Source: Blautia sp900556555
GTDB taxonomy: Bacteria; Bacillota; Clostridia; Lachnospirales; Lachnospiraceae
Strand: one strand, 5' to 3'
Length of the DNA: 64,000 nt
Assembly: GCA_964250615.1 (NCBI GenBank)
Contig: CAXUGM010000010.1
A model generated the notes under the pieces. The model ran no database searches, was not told the origin of the DNA, and worked only from the letters and a program-made list of their open reading frames with translations. A program made the translations under genes and the position numbers. Positions 15,938-25,022 of this stretch are shown piece after piece. Position 1 is the first letter of the stretch. Each line of letters opens with the position of its first letter.

Positions 15938-17371
15938 TTACACCAAAACACGAATCGTGTTCTGCCTGTAATCTTTCATGCCTTGCAGATACATGCCCTG
16001 GGTTCTTAAATGCTCTGCCTGAATCAGAAATTCTTCGGAAATGATTTCTCCTGGTACCAGAAGTGGGATTCCTGGTGGATATAAATAGGCGTACTCCGCA
16101 GATATTCTGCCCTTGCTTTCTTTCAAAGGAACAGTTTCCCAGATCCCCTCCACTGCCTGCCAGATTGCACATTTTTGCTGGCTTTTTGCAGTGTGTTTGG
16201 AGTCTTCAGAAACATATTTATGTATTTGCTGTCTTTTTCGCCATAAACTTTTGTCGGTTTCCAACAGTGCTTTTACCAGCCTGTCAAATCCCTCCTGACT
16301 GTCCATGACACTTGTCAGTGCCAAAACATATTGCTCTGCTTCCATTTCCATTTCCAGATGGTATTTTGTTCTCAAAATATCGTGAAGCTGTGGGCCATTG
16401 ATAGGAGCATTCACCGTTGAGATGACAAACTTGGATAAATCCATATCAAAAATATCTTGCTGTACTTTGAAATCAAAATCTACTAAGTGGAGAACTTTCA
16501 TGGCACATAACTGTTTGCGTGCATTTTTTACTCTCATGGAAAAAAGCTCAAATTGTTCTGTGCTCTGTTCTTTTAAAAACCGAAGACAATAGGAAATTCC
16601 TCCCATTAAAACATAGGAAGGGCTGCTGGTTTCGTAAATTCCAAGAAATTCCTCCAGTTTTTCGGTAGAAACCAGGTCGCCTTTTTTGTGAAGCAGGGCT
16701 GTCTGTGTCATAGCCGGTAATGTTTTATGTAAACTGTGTATAACTACATCAGCACCAAGTTCAAGGGCTGATGCCGGAAAGTCTTGGTGAAAGGCAAAAT
16801 GAGCACCATGTGCTTCATCCACAATAAGAGGTATCCCGTGACGATGCACAATCTGGGCAATCTTTGCTATATCTGACACGATTCCGTCATAGCTGGGAGA
16901 GGTGATTACTACGGCTTGGATATCTTCGTTTTCCAGCAGGGATTTTTCCACATCTTCCGGTAAAATTCCTCCGTTTAATCCACAGAAAGGTTCGTAAGAT
17001 GGGTACAAATAGGTAGTTTCCAGACCACGCAGGTAAGCGGCATGATATACGGCCTTGTGGCAGCTTCTTGCCATAAGGAGTTTCCCGCCTCGCAAGGTAC
17101 AGGCAGAGACAGCAGCCAGGATTCCGGCTGTACTGCCGTTTATTAAAAACCAGGATTTATCTGCATGATATAAAGAGGCTGCCAGTTCCTGATTTTCCTT
17201 TATGATTCCTTCTGCATGATGCAGATTGTCAAAATCTGTTATCTCCGTAATATCCACTTCGTAGGGACTCCTAAGATACGGAGAATGAACCTGGCGTTTG
17301 TGCCCTGGCATGTGAAAAGGATAAAAGTCCGTTTTGCTGTATTCATATAAAGATTCGTCTAGGTAGTTCAT
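15938..17371 (-). CDS. Orn/Lys/Arg decarboxylase family PLP enzyme (SpeA/YaaO-like)
   Basis: A 477-aa fold-type I PLP enzyme of the group III (Orn/Lys/Arg) decarboxylases. Key motifs: the N-terminal FHMPGHKRQ, GSTAGILAAV (PLP phosphate loop, ~80), VITSPSYDGIVSD, VDEAHGAHFAF (Asp and His contacting PLP, ~185), and the Schiff-base lysine in HSLHKTLPAMTQTA (~215). Bacillus SpeA/YaaO, which decarboxylates arginine to agmatine for polyamine synthesis, lies in the same gene neighbourhood (next to tmk/holB), supporting this assignment. Substrate choice cannot be read from the sequence. It is divergent from the guanylate-kinase gene, with a 143-base shared promoter region. Confidence 0.88.
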   Translation of the reverse strand: MNYLDESLYEYSKTDFYPFHMPGHKRQVHSPYLRSPYEVDITEITDFDNLHHAEGIIKENQELAASLYHADKSWFLINGSTAGILAAVSACTLRGGKLLMARSCHKAVYHAAYLRGLETTYLYPSYEPFCGLNGGILPEDVEKSLLENEDIQAVVITSPSYDGIVSDIAKIAQIVHRHGIPLIVDEAHGAHFAFHQDFPASALELGADVVIHSLHKTLPAMTQTALLHKKGDLVSTEKLEEFLGIYETSSPSYVLMGGISYCLRFLKEQSTEQFELFSMRVKNARKQLCAMKVLHLVDFDFKVQQDIFDMDLSKFVISTVNAPINGPQLHDILRTKYHLEMEMEAEQYVLALTSVMDSQEGFDRLVKALLETDKSLWRKRQQIHKYVSEDSKHTAKSQQKCAIWQAVEGIWETVPLKESKGRISAEYAYLYPPGIPLLVPGEIISEEFLIQAEHLRTQGMYLQGMKDYRQNTIRVLV

Positions 17372-17456
17372 AAGTTTGTCTCCATTAAAATATTAGTGTG
17401 ATTATTATACCATAAAATATAACTTATATCGAATGGCAGAATTTTATTCCATTCCG

Positions 17457-17485
17457 TTGCACAACCATTCTTCCCATGATATGAT
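17457..17485 (+). promoter_or_regulatory. Promoter for the guanylate kinase-like gene
   Basis: TTGCAC (17457-17462), 17-base spacer, TATGAT (17480-17485), 29 bases before the start codon. A minus-strand TATAAT at 17409-17404 may serve the divergent decarboxylase gene. Confidence 0.6.
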
Positions 17486-17514
17486 TGCGGTGAGAAGAAA
17501 GGAAGGTCAGGCAG

Positions 17515-18102
17515 ATGGGAAAGATTTTTTATATCATGGGAAAGAGTTCCTCCGGGAAGGATACGATTTACGGCAGATTATTGCAAGATGAAGACATGCA
17601 GTTAAAAAAGATCATTCTTTATACCACCAGGCCAATGCGTGAAGGGGAACGGGATGGCAGAGAGTATCATTTCGTACAAAAAGAGAGTTTTGATACATTT
17701 TACAAACAGGGAAGAGTGATTGAGTCCAGAACATACCATACCGTGTATGGCCCCTGGATTTATTTTACAGCAGATGACGGACAAATTGCATTGGAGAAGG
17801 AAAATTACCTGGGAATCGGAACCCTGGAATCCTATGAGGGAATGAAACAATATTATGGGGAAGAAAATATCTGTCCTCTTTATATAGAAGTGGAAGATGG
17901 AGAACGGCTGAAGCGTGCCATCAGAAGGGAAGAGCAGCAAACAGTGCCGAAGTATGAGGAAATGTGCAGGAGATTCCTGGCAGATGCAGAGGATTTTTCT
18001 GAGGAAAAACTGGCACAGGCAGGGATTGGAAGAAGATTTGCAAACAAGGAACTGGAGCAGTGTATAAAAGAAATTAAAAACTGGATACAAACGTTGCAGT
18101 AG
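17515..18102 (+). CDS. Guanylate kinase-like protein
   Basis: A 195-aa protein of the guanylate kinase fold: P-loop GKSSSGKDT (residues ~9-17), the GMP-binding stretch YTTRPMREGERDGREYHF (~36-53), and a Tyr-rich TYHTVYGPWIYF segment (~73-84). Guanylate kinase converts GMP to GDP with ATP. The P-loop is atypical (K-D-T in place of K-S-T), and the region after residue 90 diverges from classical Gmk, so this may be a second, lineage-specific enzyme rather than the housekeeping one. In Bacilli the corresponding place before holB is held by thymidylate kinase. GGAAGG precedes the ATG by 9 bases. Confidence 0.75.
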   Translation: MGKIFYIMGKSSSGKDTIYGRLLQDEDMQLKKIILYTTRPMREGERDGREYHFVQKESFDTFYKQGRVIESRTYHTVYGPWIYFTADDGQIALEKENYLGIGTLESYEGMKQYYGEENICPLYIEVEDGERLKRAIRREEQQTVPKYEEMCRRFLADAEDFSEEKLAQAGIGRRFANKELEQCIKEIKNWIQTLQ

Positions 18103-18123
18103 AAGGAAAAGATATGCTATAAT
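18094..18123 (+). promoter_or_regulatory. Promoter for the holB operon
   Basis: TTGCAG (18094-18099), 18-base spacer, TATAAT (18118-18123), with the -35 overlapping the end of the guanylate kinase gene. Transcription would start about 25 bases before holB. Confidence 0.55.
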
Positions 18124-18155
18124 TGGCTATATCATTGGAAAAGAGGTGAGTTGCA

Positions 18156-19145
18156 ATGCAGGAAGTAAAAAACGTATTGGGACATGAGGAGATTTTAAAA
18201 CATTTACAAAACGCAGCAGCCATGGAACAGGTTTCCCATTCTTATATTTTTGCAGGAGAAAAGGGAAGCGGAAAGAAACTTCTGGCAAAACTTTTTGCTA
18301 TGACATTGCAATGTGAGAAACACGGAAAGGAACCATGTCTGCATTGCAGTTCCTGTAAGAAAGCTATGAACCGAAATCACCCGGATATAATATATATCAA
18401 TCATGAGAAACCGGCCTCCATAGGAATTGAAGATATTAGGGAACAATTAATAGGAGATGTGGCTATTAAGCCTTACACAGGGCCTTATAAGATTTATATT
18501 GTAGATGAAGCAGAGAAAATGACTGTCCAGGCACAGAATGCCCTTTTGAAAACCATTGAGGAGCCGCCTGCTTATGCAGTGATTCTTCTTTTAGTAAATA
18601 ATGAAGGTGCATTGCTTCCTACGATTTCCTCCAGATGTGTGACATTGAACTTCAAACCCGTGCGGGATGAAGTAATCAAGAAATATCTGATGGAAGAACT
18701 TCATGTACCGGATTATCAGGCAGAGGTCAGTGTTGCCTTCGCACAGGGTAATGTGGGAAAAGCGAAACAGATTGCTACGGCAGAAGATTTTTCAGATATG
18801 ATGGAAGCGGCTTTCCGCATTTTGAAAAAAGGAAAAGATATGGAGGTCTACGAGATGGTAGATGCTATCCGCTTGCTTTCTGAGCAGAAGCATACAGTTT
18901 ATGAATATCTGGATTTATTCCTGGTATGGTTCCGGGATGTTCTGATGTTCAAGGCAACTCATGAGATTGACGGACTTGTTTTTCGTCAGGAATATAATGC
19001 CATTAAGAATAGGGCAGACAGCAGTTCATATGAAGGGCTTGAGAATATTATCAAGGGCATCGAGACTGCTAAGGCACGTTTGCAGGCAAACGTGAATTTT
19101 GACTTAACTATGGAACTTTTGTTCCTTACAATCAGGGAGAACTAA
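18156..19145 (+). CDS. holB: DNA polymerase III subunit delta'
   Basis: A 329-aa clamp-loader subunit of the replicative polymerase. It shows an AAA+ fold with a P-loop remnant GEKGSGKKLLAK (~32), a zinc-binding cysteine cluster C-x8-C-x2-C-x2-C (Cys in LQCEKHGKEPCLHCSSCKK, ~50-66), the Walker B-like YIVDEAEKMT (~108), and the SRC motif TISSRCVTL (~150). It starts the operon holB-ricT-trmN6-rsmI, with gaps of 1, 12 and -4 bases, the arrangement conserved in Firmicutes. Confidence 0.93.
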   Translation: MQEVKNVLGHEEILKHLQNAAAMEQVSHSYIFAGEKGSGKKLLAKLFAMTLQCEKHGKEPCLHCSSCKKAMNRNHPDIIYINHEKPASIGIEDIREQLIGDVAIKPYTGPYKIYIVDEAEKMTVQAQNALLKTIEEPPAYAVILLLVNNEGALLPTISSRCVTLNFKPVRDEVIKKYLMEELHVPDYQAEVSVAFAQGNVGKAKQIATAEDFSDMMEAAFRILKKGKDMEVYEMVDAIRLLSEQKHTVYEYLDLFLVWFRDVLMFKATHEIDGLVFRQEYNAIKNRADSSSYEGLENIIKGIETAKARLQANVNFDLTMELLFLTIREN

Positions 19146-19146
19146 G

Positions 19147-20031
19147 ATGACAAGAGTAATTGGAGTTAGATTTCGCAATGTTGGGAAAATCTATTACTTT
19201 TCACCAAAGGATTTGGAGATACACACAGGCGACCATGTGATTGTGGAAACAGCAAGAGGAGTGGAGTACGGGCATGTGGTTCTTGCCCCCAGAGATGTGG
19301 AAGATGAAAAAGTAATACAGCCTTTGAAAGAGGTGATCCGCATTGCAAATCCTCAGGATGACAAGAAAGAGGAGATAAACCGGAAAAAAGAAAAAGAAGC
19401 ATTTCAGGTGTGCTTAAAGAAAATCAGAGAGCACAGCCTGGAGATGAAGCTGATTGATGTGGAATACACATTTGATAATAATAAAATTTTGTTTTATTTT
19501 ACCGCAGACGGAAGAATCGATTTCCGTGAGCTGGTAAAAGATCTGGCGGCAATTTTTAAGACAAGAATCGAGCTTCGTCAGATTGGTGTCAGGGATGAAA
19601 CCAAGATTCTTGGTGGAATTGGTATCTGTGGACGTCCACTGTGCTGTCACACCTATCTTTCCGAATTTGTGCCGGTTTCTATCAAAATGGCAAAAGAGCA
19701 GAACCTGTCTTTGAATCCTACAAAGATTTCAGGTGTATGCGGCAGACTGATGTGCTGCCTGAAAAATGAGGAAGAGACTTATGAGGAACTGAATAGGAAA
19801 CTTCCAAATACAGGAGACAGAGTTACCACACCGGAAGGTCTCAAAGGTGAAGTACAGAGTGTGAATGTGTTGCGTCAGTTAGTAAAAGTGATTGTTGATG
19901 TGGAGGATGAGAAGGAAATCAGAGAGTATCAGGCTTCTGAGTTAAAATTCAAATCCAGACAGAAAAAAGAAAAACTGAAATTGACGGAAGAAGAAATGAA
20001 GGCATTAAAGGAACTGGAAAAGGACAAATAG
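19147..20031 (+). CDS. ricT: RicT/YaaT family PSP1-domain protein
   Basis: A 294-aa PSP1-domain protein. In Bacillus RicT (YaaT) works with RicA and RicF as an Fe-S cluster complex that stimulates RNase Y-dependent mRNA maturation and affects sporulation, competence and biofilm. The Cys motifs GRPLCCHTYL (~160) and GRLMCCLKNEEETY (~198), probable cluster ligands, are intact. It begins one base after holB, as in other Firmicutes, and ends in a charged Lys/Glu tail. Confidence 0.93.
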   Translation: MTRVIGVRFRNVGKIYYFSPKDLEIHTGDHVIVETARGVEYGHVVLAPRDVEDEKVIQPLKEVIRIANPQDDKKEEINRKKEKEAFQVCLKKIREHSLEMKLIDVEYTFDNNKILFYFTADGRIDFRELVKDLAAIFKTRIELRQIGVRDETKILGGIGICGRPLCCHTYLSEFVPVSIKMAKEQNLSLNPTKISGVCGRLMCCLKNEEETYEELNRKLPNTGDRVTTPEGLKGEVQSVNVLRQLVKVIVDVEDEKEIREYQASELKFKSRQKKEKLKLTEEEMKALKELEKDK

Positions 20032-20043
20032 AGAGGAAACAGC

Positions 20044-20796
20044 ATGGACAGAGAAAAACTGGTTTTGGAGCATGAAAGACTGGATGACCTTCAAAATGGA
20101 TATATGCTGATTCAAAATCCAAAACAATTTTGTTTTGGGATTGATGCGGTACTGTTGTCCTGGTTTGCAAATGTAAAACCGCAGGAGCAGGTACTGGATA
20201 TGGGAACGGGGACTGGAATAGTCCCCATTTTATTAAAGGCAAGATATCCTAAGGGAAAGTACACTGGTCTGGAAATACAGGAAGAGAGTGCAGATGTGGC
20301 CAGAAGGAGTGTAGCATATAATCATCTGGAGGAGGATATCATCATTACCACGGGAGACATCAAGGAGGCCGCAGCCATTTATGGAGGGTCTTTTTTTGAT
20401 GTGGTGACTACAAATCCTCCCTATATGGTAGGAAATCATGGACTAACAGGGGATAATCAGGCAAAAATGATAGCCAGGCACGAAACCTTATGTACCCTGG
20501 AAGATGTAATTTCTCAGGCAGCAAAAGTGTTAAAGCCAAGGGGACGGTTTTATATGGTACACCGGCCTTTCCGGCTGGCAGAAATCATGAGTGTGATGGT
20601 GAAATACAGGATTGAGCCAAAGAGAATGCGTCTTGTGCATCCTTATGTGGACAAAGAACCCAACATGGTTTTGATAGAGGGGATGCGTGGCGGAAATTCC
20701 AGGATGACCGTGGAGAAACCGTTGATTGTTTACGAAAAACCTGGAGTTTATACCAGGGAAATATTGGATATTTACGGACAGGAGACAAAGAAATGA
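20044..20796 (+). CDS. tRNA1(Val) (adenine(37)-N6)-methyltransferase-like protein (YabB/TrmN6)
   Basis: A 250-aa SAM-dependent methyltransferase. Motif I is VLDMGTGTGIVPILLK (~51), and the catalytic N6-adenine motif is TNPPYMV (~120). The N-terminal QNPKQFCFGIDAVLLSWF is the family signature. TrmN6 methylates A37 of tRNA1(Val); that exact substrate is assigned by family. It overlaps rsmI by 4 bases. Confidence 0.88.
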   Translation: MDREKLVLEHERLDDLQNGYMLIQNPKQFCFGIDAVLLSWFANVKPQEQVLDMGTGTGIVPILLKARYPKGKYTGLEIQEESADVARRSVAYNHLEEDIIITTGDIKEAAAIYGGSFFDVVTTNPPYMVGNHGLTGDNQAKMIARHETLCTLEDVISQAAKVLKPRGRFYMVHRPFRLAEIMSVMVKYRIEPKRMRLVHPYVDKEPNMVLIEGMRGGNSRMTVEKPLIVYEKPGVYTREILDIYGQETKK

Positions 20797-21635
20797 GTGG
20801 AATGTTATATTTATGTGCCACCCCCATTGGGAATCTGGAAGACATTACTTACAGGGTGCTCAGGATTCTGAAGGAAGCAGATTTGATTGCAGCGGAGGAC
20901 ACCAGAAACAGCATTAAGTTATTGAATCATTTTGAAATAAAAACTCCAATGACCAGTTATCACGAGTACAATAAATACGAAAAAGGACGTTATCTGGTAG
21001 AACAGATGCAGGAGGGCAAAAATATAGCCTTGATTACAGATGCTGGTACTCCTGGGATTTCAGATCCTGGGGAGGAGCTGGTGGCAATGTGTTACGAGGC
21101 GGGAATTCCGGTGACATCCCTTCCGGGACCGGCAGCCTGCATTACTGCACTGACCATATCAGGATTGCCAACCAGGAGGTTTGCTTTTGAAGCGTTTTTA
21201 CCTTCTGATAAAAAAGAGCGGGCTGTGATTTTGGAAGAATTAAAGCGGGAAACAAGAACAATCATTCTTTATGAAGCACCGCACAGGCTGGTGAAAACCC
21301 TGGAAGAGTTGTCTGAAAACCTTGGTGATAGAAAGATCTCCCTATGCAGGGAACTTACCAAGAAACATGAGACGGTGTTCAGGGGAAGTCTTTTGGAGGC
21401 TGTTTCCTGGTACAAGGAAAATCCGCCAAAAGGTGAGTGTGTTATGGTGCTTGAGGGCCGTTCCAGAGAAGAGATGGAGCAGGAAGCACGGCAGCAGTGG
21501 GAGGATATGCCCCTGGAGGCACATATGGAGCATTATATGAGCCAGGGCATTGACAAGAAAGAGGCTATGAAACTGGTGGCAAAGGACAGAGGCATCAGTA
21601 AGCGAGATGTGTATCAGGCATTACTAAAGGATTAA
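20793..21635 (+). CDS. rsmI: 16S rRNA (cytidine(1402)-2'-O)-methyltransferase
   Basis: A 280-aa tetrapyrrole-methylase-fold enzyme that adds the 2'-O-methyl to C1402 in the ribosomal P site. Diagnostic stretches are LYLCATPIGNLEDITYRVL (start), AAEDTRNSIKLLNHF (~32), ALITDAGTPGISDPGE (~78-93) and SLPGPAACITAL (~107). It ends the replication/translation operon; the CapA gene follows after 21 bases. Confidence 0.95.
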   Translation: MSGMLYLCATPIGNLEDITYRVLRILKEADLIAAEDTRNSIKLLNHFEIKTPMTSYHEYNKYEKGRYLVEQMQEGKNIALITDAGTPGISDPGEELVAMCYEAGIPVTSLPGPAACITALTISGLPTRRFAFEAFLPSDKKERAVILEELKRETRTIILYEAPHRLVKTLEELSENLGDRKISLCRELTKKHETVFRGSLLEAVSWYKENPPKGECVMVLEGRSREEMEQEARQQWEDMPLEAHMEHYMSQGIDKKEAMKLVAKDRGISKRDVYQALLKD

Positions 21636-21656
21636 AGAGGCAGAACGGAGAAGGTT

Positions 21657-22799
21657 ATGGATGAAAAAGAATACAGAAGAAAAGAACGCATAAGAGAACA
21701 GCGGAAACAGGAACGGATACGAAGGGTAAGACGGCAGAGAATCATATGGGGAGTCAATCTAGGGTTGCTTCTGGTATTGTGCCTGGTATTTACTGTGCGG
21801 GGGGTGCAGTCAAAAGCAGCCCAGGAAAAGGAGAAACAGGCTAAAAAGAAACAAGAACAGGAAAAAGCAAAAGAGCCGGAAATAATTAGCTTTACCATCA
21901 GTGCAGCAGGAGACTGCACCTTGGGTATTGATGAAAATTTCTATTATCCGACAGGTCTTCCAGCGAAATATGAGCAGGAAGGGGCAGCGTTTTTCTTTGA
22001 AAAGGTAAAACCTATTTTTGAAGAAGATGATTTAACGATTGTCAACATGGAAGGAACACTGACAGACGAAACAGCACGAAGGACAGATAGAAAATTTTGC
22101 TTTAAAGGGGATAAGGAGTTAGTCAATATTCTTACAGAAGGTTCTGTGGAAGCGGCAAACCTGGCAAATAATCATACGGAAGATTATGGGGAAAAAAGTT
22201 ACACAGACACCATTGAAGTTCTGGAAGAAAAAGGGATTTCCGTGTTTGGAAATGAGAAGACTTCTATTGTAGATGTGAAAGGAATTAAGGTAGGGCTTCT
22301 TGGCACCTATGAGTTGGCAAAAAATATAGAATGTGAAGACGAAATGATCGCAAATATTGAAAAATTAAAAAATGAAGGTGCCCAGTTGATCATTGCAAGC
22401 TTCCATTGGGGAATAGAAAGAGAAAATATTCCGAATGAAACCCAGATTGCTCTTGCACATTCCGCCATTGATCATGGTGCAGATCTGGTGCTTGGACATC
22501 ATCCACATGTGCTTCAGGGGATCGAGGAATATAATGGAAAGAATATTATTTACAGCCTTGCAAATTTCTGTTTCGGAGGAAATTCAGGACCGAAAGATAT
22601 GGATACGATGATCTTCCGGCAGACTTTTACTTTTAAAGATGGAAAACTACAGGAAGATAATGTGAAGAATATCATTCCGTGCAAAATTTCATCCGTTTAT
22701 GAAACAGGTGTGAATAATTATCAGCCAATGCCGGCAGAAGGGGAAGTGGGAGACGCTATTCTGGCCAGGATCCAGGAATATTCAGATGCACTGGAATAA
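21657..22799 (+). CDS. CapA-family metallophosphatase-like protein
   Basis: A 380-aa membrane-anchored protein of the CapA/PGA capsule family. The first ~30 residues are very rich in Arg/Lys/Glu (cytoplasmic), a single helix follows (~32-48), then an alanine/lysine-rich linker and an extracellular calcineurin-like domain with GDCTLGID (~87), VNMEGTLTD (~127), ANNHTEDYG (~165), SFHWGIE (~250) and LGHHPHVLQGIE (~279). CapA of Bacillus takes part in poly-gamma-glutamate export; no pgs/cap synthesis genes are here, so it is likely a stand-alone homologue of unknown substrate. It may be read from the rsmI operon. Confidence 0.85.
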   Translation: MDEKEYRRKERIREQRKQERIRRVRRQRIIWGVNLGLLLVLCLVFTVRGVQSKAAQEKEKQAKKKQEQEKAKEPEIISFTISAAGDCTLGIDENFYYPTGLPAKYEQEGAAFFFEKVKPIFEEDDLTIVNMEGTLTDETARRTDRKFCFKGDKELVNILTEGSVEAANLANNHTEDYGEKSYTDTIEVLEEKGISVFGNEKTSIVDVKGIKVGLLGTYELAKNIECEDEMIANIEKLKNEGAQLIIASFHWGIERENIPNETQIALAHSAIDHGADLVLGHHPHVLQGIEEYNGKNIIYSLANFCFGGNSGPKDMDTMIFRQTFTFKDGKLQEDNVKNIIPCKISSVYETGVNNYQPMPAEGEVGDAILARIQEYSDALE

Positions 22800-22849
22800 T
22801 TCAGTATAAATAACAGACAGTCTGCATAAGTTAGAGCAAAGAAAGGTAT

Positions 22850-23452
22850 ATGGGTGAAAATATGCTGAATCTTCTCTGGGGAGCTATGCTGCTGATTGGA
22901 ATTGTATATGGTGCGGCTACAGGCCGTATGAATGAGGTGACAGATGCTGCCCTTTCGTCTGCGAAAGAGGCAGTATCTCTTTGTATTACCATGGCTGGAA
23001 TTGTGGCCATGTGGGTAGGTGTGATGGAGATAGCCAAAAGCTCCGGCCTGGTGGAGAGGCTTACCGGGAAGATGCAGCCTCTTCTTAGTTTTCTTTTTCC
23101 GGGAGTGCCAAGAGAGCACAGAGCCATGGAGTTTATTTCAGCAAATATGATTGCAAACTTTCTGGGACTTGGATGGGCAGCCACGCCCTTTGGTCTGAAA
23201 GCCATGGAAGAACTGGCAGAGTTGGAAAAACAAAGGAAATCCGTCTCCCCGGGAACTGCCAGCAATGCCATGTGCACGTTTTTGATTTTAAATATTTCAT
23301 CACTCCAGTTGATTCCTGTGAACATTATTGCCTATAGGAGCCAATACGGAAGCGTGAATCCCACAGCCATTGTGGGACCGGGGATCGTGGCTACTGCGGT
23401 GAGCACCGTGGTGGCGGTGGTGTTCTGCAAGGCGATGGATAGGAAAATATGA
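22850..23452 (+). CDS. spmA: Spore maturation protein A (nucleoside-recognition/GATE domain)
   Basis: A 200-aa integral membrane protein matching SpmA: MLNLLWGAMLLIGIVYGAATG at the N-terminus, MAGIVAMWVGVMEIAKSSGLVE (~50-72), FISANMIANFLGLGWAATPFGLKAM (~100-125, typical of SpmA), and a final helix near 175-195. In Bacillus SpmA and SpmB are needed for spore core dehydration. Here spmB does not follow; the next gene is on the other strand and its end lies 6 bases away. GAAAGG lies ahead of the ATG at 22850. Its presence supports a spore-forming ancestry. Confidence 0.88.
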   Translation: MGENMLNLLWGAMLLIGIVYGAATGRMNEVTDAALSSAKEAVSLCITMAGIVAMWVGVMEIAKSSGLVERLTGKMQPLLSFLFPGVPREHRAMEFISANMIANFLGLGWAATPFGLKAMEELAELEKQRKSVSPGTASNAMCTFLILNISSLQLIPVNIIAYRSQYGSVNPTAIVGPGIVATAVSTVVAVVFCKAMDRKI

Positions 23453-23458
23453 TTTACA

Positions 23459-24631
23459 CTACTCCATATCCCGTATAGACAACGCCACATAATACGGAAA
23501 CAAATCTTCAGCGGTCTTCAGCGGTGAATGGAGAATCTTCTTCAATTTCTGTACCTGATAATTCACAGTATTGCGGTGGAGATACAAATCTGCCGCAGTT
23601 TTCTCAAGACTGCGGTCATTTCTGATATAAGCTCTTAAAAGTTCCACATAGTTATGTTTCTTTACATCTGCGTGTTCCAAAGGCCCTAACAATTCGTTGG
23701 CATAAGAATGGAGAATATCCTTGTCCTGTACGGAGAAGAGAATCTTAAAAAATCCCATATCTTCGAAACGGATAAAAGTTTCTTTCCGGTACATGGCCAT
23801 TCTTACTGCGGTGACAGCCCGGTCATAACTCTTATGAATATTGGAAATGCCCCGGACTTCGATGCCGACACCCATGTGAAGAGCCTGAGCCCTGGCAGCA
23901 TCCCGGTAGGTATCCAGAATGATATTTCTGATTTCAGGCAGAAGAGACGGTTCTAAATTATGTAATACCATAAGTTCGTAATGGTCCTGGCTGATTAAAC
24001 CGAATTTTACATGTTTTAAATTGTGACTGGTTTTGAATCTTCGGACACGATTCAGAAGAAAATCTTCCATTTCACTGGCTTTTTGCAAATCCTCCTGATC
24101 GCTGTTTACGCAGATCATAATAACTGTAAAATTCCCATCCAGATTATAATATTGCTCCAGAACTTTCCGGTAATCAGCTTCATTACCCCGCTGGAAAATT
24201 GCATCTGCCATGGCCCGGTCATGGAGGGCACTTTCATGCTGCCTCTGGATAATCCTCACACAAAAAGTCTGGATCATCTCTGTCATGCTGATTTCCCAGG
24301 GCATAGTAAAAAGTGGAAAATCAACTTCATTGCAGTAATCAATGACTTCCTGTGGGATTGTATGTACATATTTTCCTACATTAATAATCAGGCCTGCTGT
24401 TTTCTGTTCAGACAGGCTGCGTACAAGAGTCATAAGCCACCCCGGATCATCGGCTGCTTTAGACCCCGCGGTCACTGTGAGCTCAGAACCATGAAAATAG
24501 GGGATAATATACTCATCTTCCAGCATATATACCCAGGTTACTTTGTTGCGGATACTGTTTTGTCCTGCACACAAGGACAATTTAAAGGGGTTTTCATTCT
24601 CCATATAAAGCTTTTTCAGACTGGCGGACAT
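23459..24631 (-). CDS. PucR-family transcriptional regulator
   Basis: A 390-aa regulator with an N-terminal PucR ligand-binding domain (~1-125; ELTVTAGSKAADDPGWL, GLIINVGKYVHTIPQEVIDYC), a degenerate GGDEF-like middle (~150-300) and a C-terminal PucR helix-turn-helix (~325-385; RSLEKTAADLYLHRNTVNYQ). PucR proteins often activate purine, amino acid or polyamine catabolism. It is divergent from the small gene at 24834 and from the opp operon, which it may control; this is inference from position. AGGAGG-like sequence lies ahead of its ATG. Confidence 0.88.
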   Translation of the reverse strand: MSASLKKLYMENENPFKLSLCAGQNSIRNKVTWVYMLEDEYIIPYFHGSELTVTAGSKAADDPGWLMTLVRSLSEQKTAGLIINVGKYVHTIPQEVIDYCNEVDFPLFTMPWEISMTEMIQTFCVRIIQRQHESALHDRAMADAIFQRGNEADYRKVLEQYYNLDGNFTVIMICVNSDQEDLQKASEMEDFLLNRVRRFKTSHNLKHVKFGLISQDHYELMVLHNLEPSLLPEIRNIILDTYRDAARAQALHMGVGIEVRGISNIHKSYDRAVTAVRMAMYRKETFIRFEDMGFFKILFSVQDKDILHSYANELLGPLEHADVKKHNYVELLRAYIRNDRSLEKTAADLYLHRNTVNYQVQKLKKILHSPLKTAEDLFPYYVALSIRDME

Positions 24632-24708
24632 ATTTTTATACCTCCTTTTTAAAACTTATTTGTACTGGTAATACAAATTTTAACACAAAAATTTAGACTT
24701 CGCTACCA

Positions 24709-24736
24709 TTTACAGGAAGAAAATATGTATTATAAT
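24709..24736 (+). promoter_or_regulatory. Promoter for the 62-aa gene
   Basis: TTTACA (24709-24714), 16-base spacer, TATAAT (24731-24736), in the 202-base divergent region between pucR and the small gene. Confidence 0.6.
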
Positions 24737-24833
24737 GATAGATATAGAAAGCAATACAGAAAAGTACGTGAAGAAAAAATGTTTACAGAAGGTTAACATA
24801 TGTCTTTGATACAAAGACAGAAAGGGGGATTTT

Positions 24834-25022
24834 ATGACAACACTGACACTGGGAAGAGCAATTGATGCAGAAGATTTCTTATTTGTAGCCTTAAATGACA
24901 GTTCTTATGCTGATTGGAGAGCAAGCCGCAATACAAGTGAGGCTATGGCTGAAATGTATGTAGAAAAAACAGGACACGAAACCCTTGGAGGCAGAATTAA
25001 GAAGTTTTTCAGCAGAAAATAG
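24834..25022 (+). CDS. Small protein of unknown function (62 aa)
   Basis: I do not recognise this gene. It has its own promoter, an AAAGGGGGA ribosome site 5 bases before the ATG, and a stop after 62 codons. The protein has an acidic middle (AIDAEDFLFVALNDSSYADW) and a basic C-terminus (GGRIKKFFSRK) that could be an amphipathic membrane- or RNA-binding tail. No Cys and no predicted membrane helix. It stands alone between a PucR regulator and the opp operon, with no terminator visible right behind it until the hairpin at 25192, so its message may run into the opp leader. Confidence 0.65.
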   Translation: MTTLTLGRAIDAEDFLFVALNDSSYADWRASRNTSEAMAEMYVEKTGHETLGGRIKKFFSRK

